Program-made: the position numbers and the translations under genes
Source: Omnitrophica WOR_2 bacterium RIFCSPHIGHO2_01_FULL_52_10
Lineage (GTDB): Bacteria > Omnitrophota > Gorgyraeia > Zapsychrales > Zapsychraceae
Assembly (NCBI GenBank): GCA_001805565.1
Contig: MHGM01000033.1
Coordinates: 1-7,866 of the forward strand
Reading direction: 5' to 3'
Length of the DNA: 7,866 bases
Notes under the pieces: generated by a model
What the model was told of the DNA's origin: nothing
Databases searched by the model: none
What the model saw: only the letters and a program-made list of their open reading frames with translations
In this document: piece by piece, positions 1 to 6,500 of the stretch
Layout: every line of letters begins with the position of its first letter
Numbering within the stretch: the first letter of the stretch is position 1

Positions 1-1
1 G

Positions 2-115
2 ATCCTGGCATTTGATACAACGGTCTTTGTTTTTGCCTGGTTTCTTTCTTTTCGTATGCCGGAGGCGCAATGCTGCAGCATGGATAGGTATTTTGCCAAA
101 AATGAAAACGCATGA
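2..115 (+). CDS. C-terminal tail of an unidentified membrane protein (partial)
   Basis: An open frame enters from the left edge and ends at TGA 113-115, giving 37 visible residues. The first ~17 (ILAFDTTVFVFAWFLSFR) are strongly hydrophobic and look like the last membrane helix. A short polar tail follows, containing a Cys-Cys pair and ending in KNENA. The stop overlaps the next gene's ATG (ATGA at 112-115), a usual sign of translational coupling in an operon; this overlap is the main support for calling so short a stretch coding. Too little is present to assign a family. The gene would be the upstream operon partner of the Memo-AMMECR1 protein. Confidence 0.6.
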   Translation: MLAFDTTVFVFAWFLSFRMPEAQCCSMDRYFAKNENA

Positions 116-1584
116 CCAATATTTTTGTCATTATCTTATTTGCGATTTTTAGCCTTTCCCCGATGGCCCACGCCGACACAAAGATCAAGCGCCCCAATGT
201 CAGCGGCCAGTTTTACACGGCCGAACCGCAGGAGTTGTCCGCGCAGCTCGGGGAATTCTTTCAGCGGGCGGATGTCGTGCCTGCGGATAGACACATTGAC
301 ATTGTGATCGCCCCGCACGCCGGTTATATCTATTCCGGCGCGGTCGCCGCATACGGCTTTAAGGCCGCCAGCCGCAACAAATACAAGACAATCGTTATTT
401 TAGCGCCGAGTCATTATTTCGGGTTTGACGGTATTTCCGTCGGAGAGCAGGACGGATTTCAGACACCGTTGGGTATCGTCAATGTCGATCAGGATTTCGC
501 GAAACGGCTCATGGCGGAAGACGAGAAATTCTACTTTGCACCGGAAGCCTTTGAGCGCGAGCATTCCCTTGAGGTTGAAATCCCGTTTTTGCAGAAAACA
601 TTTACCGGTTTTAAGATCGTTCCCGTGATCATGGGACAGCCCGGTTTTACGCTGCTGGAAAAATTTGCCGCCAGTTTGAAAGAAGTTGTCGGTAACCGCA
701 ACGATGTTCTTATTGTTGTTAGTACCGATCTGTCGCACTATCATCCGGACATCCAGGCGCGCGCGCTGGACGCCTCCGCGATCAAAGCGATTATTTCCCT
801 GGATGCCAAAACAGTTTGGGAGGGGTGCCGGTTGCGAAGCGCCATGGAGATGTGCGGATTCGTGCCCACGACTGCGGCGCTTTTATATGCCCGCCAGCGC
901 GGACTCCAGCACGCGCAGATGCTGCGGTACGCCAATTCGGGGGATGTGACCGGAGAGCGCGACAGCGTCGTTGGATATACATCCATGATCATTTATGGTG
1001 ATTCGCAGCACGATGATGGAAAGGATTCCTTGAGCCCCGCGCAGAAAAAGCGCCTTCTTGAAATTGCTCGCCAGACAATGGAAGAATATGTGCGCACGGG
1101 TAAAATCCTTGAGTTCCGGGAAACAGACCCGCGTTTGTCACGTGAAGAAGGGGTTTTTGTGACGATCCATAGACAGGGAAGGTTACGGGGGTGTATCGGC
1201 AATATCCTGGGGCGCGGGCCGTTATATCACACCGTGCGGGACATGGCCATTGCGGCGGCTGCCAATGATCCGCGTTTTGAGCCTGTCCAAGCAGGAGAAT
1301 TAAAGGAGCTCGCTGTCGAGGTTTCGGTACTGTCAAAACCGCGCGTGATCCAGAATAGTGATGAGATCGTTTTGGGCAAACACGGCGTGATCGTTAGTCA
1401 AGGTCCGCGGCATCAAGGGGTTTTTCTGCCGCAAGTCGCCACGGAGACCGGATGGTCAAAAGAGGAGTTCCTGAATCAGCTTTGCGCTCAAAAGGCTGGT
1501 CTGGCCAGGGATGCCTGGAAAGACCCTAAGACAAAAATTGAAATCTTCACGGCACAGGTTTTTGGCGAAAAAGATGTTCAATAA
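112..1584 (+). CDS. Memo-AMMECR1 fusion protein (AmmeMemoRadiSam system proteins B and A), with signal-peptide-like N-terminus
   Basis: This 490-residue protein joins two domains usually encoded separately or fused in the AmmeMemoRadiSam set. The Memo domain (about 25-295) starts at the family-typical RPNVSGQFYT. It keeps the residues that correspond, by motif, to the metal/active-site set of human MEMO1: H69 in APHAGY, H101 in PSHY, D206 and H209 in STDLSHY, and C248 in MCGFVPTTAAL; EHSLEVEIPFL (150-160) is also conserved. The AMMECR1 domain (about 312-485) carries the signature LRGCIG at 358-363 and the AANDPRFEP segment. The family's reaction is unsettled: MEMO1 binds copper, and the bacterial set normally includes a radical SAM enzyme, not seen here. 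Residues 1-21 form a hydrophobic stretch ending AHA/D, a plausible signal-peptidase site, but the n-region has no Lys or Arg. The start at 112 is fixed by an in-frame stop at 103-105 and the ATGA overlap. M18 (nt 163) is a possible cytoplasmic start but has no visible ribosome binding site. It is probably co-transcribed with the next two genes. Confidence 0.93.
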   Translation: MTNIFVIILFAIFSLSPMAHADTKIKRPNVSGQFYTAEPQELSAQLGEFFQRADVVPADRHIDIVIAPHAGYIYSGAVAAYGFKAASRNKYKTIVILAPSHYFGFDGISVGEQDGFQTPLGIVNVDQDFAKRLMAEDEKFYFAPEAFEREHSLEVEIPFLQKTFTGFKIVPVIMGQPGFTLLEKFAASLKEVVGNRNDVLIVVSTDLSHYHPDIQARALDASAIKAIISLDAKTVWEGCRLRSAMEMCGFVPTTAALLYARQRGLQHAQMLRYANSGDVTGERDSVVGYTSMIIYGDSQHDDGKDSLSPAQKKRLLEIARQTMEEYVRTGKILEFRETDPRLSREEGVFVTIHRQGRLRGCIGNILGRGPLYHTVRDMAIAAAANDPRFEPVQAGELKELAVEVSVLSKPRVIQNSDEIVLGKHGVIVSQGPRHQGVFLPQVATETGWSKEEFLNQLCAQKAGLARDAWKDPKTKIEIFTAQVFGEKDVQ

Positions 1585-1605
1585 AAGATGAGGCCATAAC
1601 CTCGC

Positions 1606-2220
1606 ATGGGAATATTGAAAAACCGAATCACTCGCACGTTACTGATTGTTGCCGGTATTTATATTTGGCTTTATTGGGTCTTCCGATATCCAGCCGTAAG
1701 TTTGTTCACACTCCTTGCCCCACCTGTTGCCACCATCAATTTTTCCAGAAATTCACGCGTACGCAATACGGCTATCAGTATTTTTGTCGTTCTTTGGCTG
1801 TTTATCTTTCATTACGAATCCACACGGCATTTTTATCTCAGCGCCCTCGCGAAAAGAGATCTTCCAAAATTCAAATTTCTTTTTCCGCCGGCGGGGTGGA
1901 TCATGTTTTTTAACGTGGATGAAACATATAGTTACGTTGAAGTTTATGGAAAAATGGGGGAGAGCGTTCATTTGATTGATCCCCACGACATTTTTCGTAC
2001 CCGCACATTCGGGTTTGACAATATTCACCGTAACATTTTGAGTAATGTCGGTTCCGGGGACCACGCCGCGGCGTTCTGCCGGTATCTCTCCTGGCGATTA
2101 CCGTCGTATGAAGATTTTGTCGTCATGGCGGTATATTATCCCTCACTTGTCAAAGAGCCATATAGACGTCGGCAAGAAGTACTCTACCGGTGTGGATCAC
2201 CCCGCAAGGAAAAAAGATGA
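1606..2220 (+). CDS. Membrane-anchored protein of unknown function, partner of the HTTM-DCC gene
   Basis: I do not recognise a named family for this 204-residue protein. Two hydrophobic segments are visible, about 11-28 and 55-70, with a further hydrophobic stretch at 30-43 that could be a partial or third helix. They are followed by a soluble domain from about 85 to the end with FPPAGWIMFF (93-102), an acidic/aromatic patch (DETYSYVEVYG), DPHDIF, and a basic end. The PP..W.MF followed by a strand-rich stretch recalls small proteins often paired with HTTM membrane proteins, but that is inference from memory of the pattern. An in-frame stop (TAA 1597-1599) just upstream fixes the start; GAGG at 1590-1593 is a weakly placed ribosome binding site, 12 bases ahead. 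The gene lies 21 bases after the Memo-AMMECR1 stop and overlaps the next gene by ATGA, so it is very likely in the same operon and coupled to the HTTM-DCC protein. Confidence 0.8.
   Translation: MGILKNRITRTLLIVAGIYIWLYWVFRYPAVSLFTLLAPPVATINFSRNSRVRNTAISIFVVLWLFIFHYESTRHFYLSALAKRDLPKFKFLFPPAGWIMFFNVDETYSYVEVYGKMGESVHLIDPHDIFRTRTFGFDNIHRNILSNVGSGDHAAAFCRYLSWRLPSYEDFVVMAVYYPSLVKEPYRRRQEVLYRCGSPRKEKR
2206..2216 (+). promoter_or_regulatory. Ribosome binding site deciding the HTTM-DCC start
   Basis: AAGGA at 2206-2210 lies six bases before ATG 2217, an ideal spacing. This favours 2217 over the longer GTG start at 2190, which has no such site. It also gives the ATGA stop-start overlap with the upstream gene. 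Confidence 0.75.
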
Positions 2221-3497
2221 GAAATTGTTGGAATAGACTATTTCTGGAAGAGCGGCCGTCGATCGGACTGGCGTTTTTTAGGATTTTTGTCGCGGTGACG
2301 GTCGGATTTCATGTGCTGCCGTTATTCTTTCGCCTCGATGAAAATTACTTGCATACGTCTTTCAAGACGCTGAATTATAATTTTTTCACACCGGAGGTAA
2401 TTACGCTTGTTCAAAAAAGTCCCGACTGGTTGGTTTGGGTCTTTGCCGGGTTGTTCTGTTTGTCGTGGTTTTGTTTTCTCATCGGGCTTGCCAGTCAGTT
2501 AAGCTGCGTCCTGATGACGGCGACGTGTTATTATTTCTACGCCCTAAATTCGTTTTATGTCGGCACTTTGTCTTGGGATATCCTTCTGGTGACCTTATTC
2601 TTGATGTGTTCGACGCCGTACCATGGAGATTACTTTTCCATGGATTGTTTGCGGCGAGGAGACGTGTTCGCCTACCGCCGTCAGCGGCCGTTTTTTATCC
2701 AGAGGCTTTTGCAGCTACAAATAGGATTTACGTATTTTTACACGGCTCTTTATAAAATCTCCGCGGAGGGTAACTGGATCAGCGGCAATCCGATCTATTA
2801 TCTGATGCATTATCCACCCGCGGGCGTTACCAAATATTTTTTGCTGCGGGATTTCCTGGCGCAGCAACCGCAGTTGTGTTATGGCCTCGGGATTGTCATC
2901 CTGGCCTGCGAAATTTTCTTTGTTTTCCTGCTTTTTTATCCTCCCACGCGGATTACCGCGATTTATCTGGGATTTATTTTCCATGTTACGTTGATTTTGA
3001 CCCTGGATGTGCCAGCGATCTTTTTTTTCCTTTTCCCTCCGCAGCTTTTGTTGTTCATCGACCCCAAGGGGGTGATTGCATGGGTTGAAAAAAAGAGACT
3101 GTATAACCAACCCACCCAGCGAAGCCGGATTATTTATGACGGCCATTGCGGGTTTTGCCGCCAGAGCCTTAACCAGCTCAAAATAATGGACATATTCGAT
3201 ATTTTTCAGCCGGTTGATTTTCATCGTTTGAATGACCCGACGCTCCTCCACGCACAATTAACGAAGAAAACCGCCGCCAGTCAGCTTCATCTTGTTGAGC
3301 CGGATGGAAAATTGTTTGGTGGTTTCGAGGCCTTCCGGCGGATGTGCTTTAGCCTGCCAATGTGTTATCCCCTGATCCCTGTCATGTATTTTCCTGGCAT
3401 GGGTGTCATCGGCCCCTGGGCCTATCGGTGGGTCGCCCAAAATCGTTATCTTTTTCATGCGAATACGACCTGCCGGAATAACGCCTGTTTTCGCTGA
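2217..3497 (+). CDS. HTTM (vitamin-K-carboxylase-like) membrane protein fused to a DCC thiol-disulfide oxidoreductase domain
   Basis: The 426-residue protein has a membrane part (about 15-285) and a C-terminal soluble domain (about 303-415). Likely membrane segments lie near 17-38, 72-92, 97-114, 119-133, 165-182, 222-241 and 246-281, the last long enough for two helices. The stretch QLQIGFTYFYTALYK (166-180) followed by W187, SGNPIYY and the HYPP turn matches the HTTM family, related to vitamin-K-dependent gamma-carboxylase. HTTM proteins are mostly uncharacterised in bacteria. The soluble part opens with YDGHCGFC at 307-314, the DCC (DUF393) signature, with the redox pair C311 and C314; HTTM-DCC fusions are a known architecture. 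The extreme C-terminus adds a second cysteine pair, C419 and C424. A thiol-redox activity coupled to the membrane is expected from the family, with substrate unknown. It is translationally coupled to the 204-residue protein upstream. No clear terminator hairpin follows. Confidence 0.92.
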   Translation: MRNCWNRLFLEERPSIGLAFFRIFVAVTVGFHVLPLFFRLDENYLHTSFKTLNYNFFTPEVITLVQKSPDWLVWVFAGLFCLSWFCFLIGLASQLSCVLMTATCYYFYALNSFYVGTLSWDILLVTLFLMCSTPYHGDYFSMDCLRRGDVFAYRRQRPFFIQRLLQLQIGFTYFYTALYKISAEGNWISGNPIYYLMHYPPAGVTKYFLLRDFLAQQPQLCYGLGIVILACEIFFVFLLFYPPTRITAIYLGFIFHVTLILTLDVPAIFFFLFPPQLLLFIDPKGVIAWVEKKRLYNQPTQRSRIIYDGHCGFCRQSLNQLKIMDIFDIFQPVDFHRLNDPTLLHAQLTKKTAASQLHLVEPDGKLFGGFEAFRRMCFSLPMCYPLIPVMYFPGMGVIGPWAYRWVAQNRYLFHANTTCRNNACFR

Positions 3498-3524
3498 ATT
3501 ATTTCAAAAATATTGGAGAAAACG

Positions 3525-3555
3525 CTGGAATGGCAGGAAATTCCTATGTTACAAT
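3525..3555 (+). promoter_or_regulatory. Candidate extended -10 promoter for the repeat-protein gene
   Basis: TACAAT at 3550-3555 matches five of six -10 consensus bases and is preceded by TGT (3547-3549), an extended -10 element. The best -35 is the poor CTGGAA at 3525-3530 with a 19-base spacer. An 11-base palindrome, AGGAAATTCCT (3535-3545), fills part of the spacer and could be an operator or chance. Transcription would start near 3562, about 33 bases before ATG 3595. The site lies in the largest intergenic gap of the window. Confidence 0.35.
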
Positions 3556-3594
3556 GAGCCCATAATATTTATAATTTATCCATTTGCTGCTTTT

Positions 3595-6500
3595 ATGCCG
3601 AAAGTGATGCGAGAACAACTTTGTTTGACTATAAGTCGGTTGGCGATATTCTTTTTTGTTTTTCAGGGATGCGCCAGCTTGTTTTTTATTAAACCCGGTG
3701 CGGCCGCTGGGAGGAAAGAAATCAAGGCTCACCCCAATGCGCAAAAAGAATCTCTTCCCGGCACGGAAGACTTAAAAGCGAAAGCCGAAGAATATAACAA
3801 TCAGGCCATTGATTTGTTCGAGGCAGGTCGTTACGCCGAAGCGCAGGATCTATGGGAAAAGGCCATTCATCTTATGGAGCATCCCCAAGCGGCGCGTCTC
3901 GATCTCGACGCAGTGACGGAAGAACAGCCATCTCTTGAATCCCCCCACGTGCTCCCCCCGGATGAATCGCTGGAAGCTTCGCCGATAGCCGCCCAATATC
4001 AGTCAGGATTGTCATTGCTGGAGCAAAAAGAATATGGGGAAGCCCAAAAAGTATTCCAGGAAATTGAAGCCGCGCAGCCCGGCTATCGAAATACAAAAAA
4101 ATATTTGATCGTTATCGATGAATTGCTGGGTGATGAGGGGGATAATCAAATCGGGGCGGACCAGCAAGAGTATCCACCAATGGTCCAGGAATCCGGAAAC
4201 ACAGATATCGATTCAACATTCGACGACCGGAAAGAAGAGGCGCAGTGGGAAGAAGCGGTGGAGGATGCGGAGCAAAAACTGCTGGAGCAGATTGCCGAAA
4301 GAGTTGAGCCGATCTATCAGCGGGCGCTCCAGCAGTATAAAACCAAAGAGTATGTCGAAGCCAGGCGTAGTTTTGAAGAAGTACAGGTCCTTTCACCAGA
4401 TTATAAATTGACGGCCAAATATTTGGACGGTATTGATGACGATATTCTTTATGCCCAGCAGCAGCAAGAAGAAGCGCAGCGATTGGCCGAGGAGCGGGCG
4501 CGTCGCCAGGATGAGCAGGAATTTCGCAAGACCATCGCGGCAAAGGAAGAAACTTATCGAAAAGAATTGGCCGGCAAGGCAGAAGAAACTTACCAGCAGG
4601 CCATTGCAGATTTCAAGAATCGAAAATTTGAAGAGGCCGAGGATAATTTCCGTAAAATGGATGTTACGGCCTCTGGTTACAAATTGACCGGCAAATATCT
4701 GGAACGTATCCAACAGTTACGCGATGATGAGGCGCGTTTGCAGGCTGAAGAAGAATCGCGGCGACAGGCGCTTATGGAACATAAGGCCGAGGAGGATATG
4801 AATCGTACGATTGAAGAGAGCGAACGGCTGCGCCAGCAAGAGCTGCGTGAAAGACTGGAAGTTGTTTACCAGGGAGCACGGACGTATTATGGTCAGGGGG
4901 AATTAGAAAAAGCCCGTGCGGGTTTCAGCGAAGTTGAACGAATTTCACCTGATTATCGTTCGGCGCGTAAATATTTGGCCCTTATCGAAAAGGATATGGC
5001 CCGGGAGCAAGAATTGGAAACTGAAATGGCCCCCGACATGGAATCCGCAGTGCTTTCCCGGAAAGAAGCAAAAAAGGTCGTTGTTCCGGCGTCCCGCATG
5101 CGCTTGGAGGCGGAACAGTATTATCAACAGGCCAAAGAATTGTATAAAAAGCGGCAATTTGACCGGGCAAAGGAATTTTTCCAAAAGGTGGACGCGCTGG
5201 TCAAGGACTATCAGGCCACGGGGAAATTCTTGGCGCGGATCGACACGGATATCGAGCGGGAAGGAAAGTATCAACAAACGTTAGCGCAGCGAGACGAGCA
5301 ACGTCAGGCGCGGGAAAAAGTGTTTGAACAAAAACGAGCGGCGGCGAAAGAGGCCTCGGCCAGACGCCGCCAGGAAACGCGGGGGTTGCGGGAGACGGCC
5401 GCGCGCATTAAAGATGAGCGCAACAAAATGATCAACCGCAAGATCATTGAACTTTATCGGGAAGCGGAGTCTGATTACAAGAACCGTCTCTACGCCTTGG
5501 CAAAGGAACGTTTCAGCGAGGTGCAGAGGATCTCCCCCGGGTACAAATCTACCGAAGAATATTTGGAACGGATCGCCTATGAACATCGGACTGAAGCAGC
5601 CATTGAGGTCGCGACGATTCCTGGCTATGTACCTGCGTATGTGGAGGAAGGGATTTTGCCGCTTCCAGTTCAAAGGGAAGTCGTCTTCGCCAGGGAAATC
5701 GTCCCGATTCCTGTTGCGCAAGAGAAACTTGTAGCGCCAGCAGCAGCGGCGCCCGAAGATGATGTGACTTTCGCTTACGATGAGGCGGTTTCTCTTTTTA
5801 AACGAAAAAACTATGTTCAGGCACGAGAAAAATTTGATCATGTGGACCAGTTGTATCCCGGTTATAAATCAACATCCGAATACTTGACCCGTATTGATTC
5901 TCTGTTGCAACGCGAACAGCAACGACAGTTTCAGGAGCAGCAACAGGCCTTTGCGCGTGCGGTACGACGAGAAAAAGCAGCCAGGGAACGTGCCCGTCCG
6001 ATGGTCGCTGAACAGGCGGCCATTGAAATACCGAAACCGGAGCCGACAAATGTTGTTGTGGCATCGACCGAAGTCAGTGCGAAAGAGGAACCTGCAAAAA
6101 TCGATGATCCGCTAAGCGCAAAGGCGCAGGAGCTGTTTCAGGACGCTGCGAAGTTATACGCATCCAGCCAATTTGTCCCGGCCCGGGAGAAGTTTTTGGA
6201 ACTTGACCAGTTGCGACCCGGATATAAGACAACTTCAAAATACCTGGAATGGATCGAACGGGCGCTGGTTCGCGAAGCGAAAAGAACGGAACAGGAGAAA
6301 CAAAAACAGGATCTCGAAGCTGCTCGCGTTATCGCGAAAGAAAAGACGGCGCAGAAACTGGCTGAAAAAAACAGATTGAAGATGCCGCGGACGGAAGAAA
6401 AGAAACGTCAGCGCCTTTTGAAAGAAGCTGAACGGAAATACGGGCAGGCCGTCATCACGTACACGAAAAAAGATTTTGTCGGTGCCAAGCAGAAATTTAT

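Noticed and set aside
61..87. GGAGG followed at good spacing by ATG 70, as if a gene starts there
   Set aside because: The frame closes after five codons (TAG 85-87) and lies inside the tail of the upstream open frame. GGAGG is probably chance within coding sequence.
1588..1599. Three-codon ATG-AGG-CCA-TAA frame just before the 204-residue protein
   Set aside because: Too short to support as a leader peptide; its GAGG more simply serves as the weak ribosome binding site of the gene at 1606.
2190..2216. GTG start adding nine residues to the HTTM-DCC protein
   Set aside because: ATG 2217 has AAGGA at ideal spacing and a four-base overlap with the upstream stop, whereas GTG 2190 has no ribosome binding site.
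3403..3594. Upstream GTG start extending the repeat protein by 64 residues
   Set aside because: It would overlap the DCC domain coding region by 95 bases, hide the signal sequence internally and lacks a ribosome binding site.
5281..5841. Long minus-strand open frame (186 codons) opposite the repeat protein
   Set aside because: It mirrors the Glu/Lys-rich coding strand, giving Phe/Arg/Leu-rich text with no domain pattern; other minus-strand frames across 3872-7338 have the same origin.
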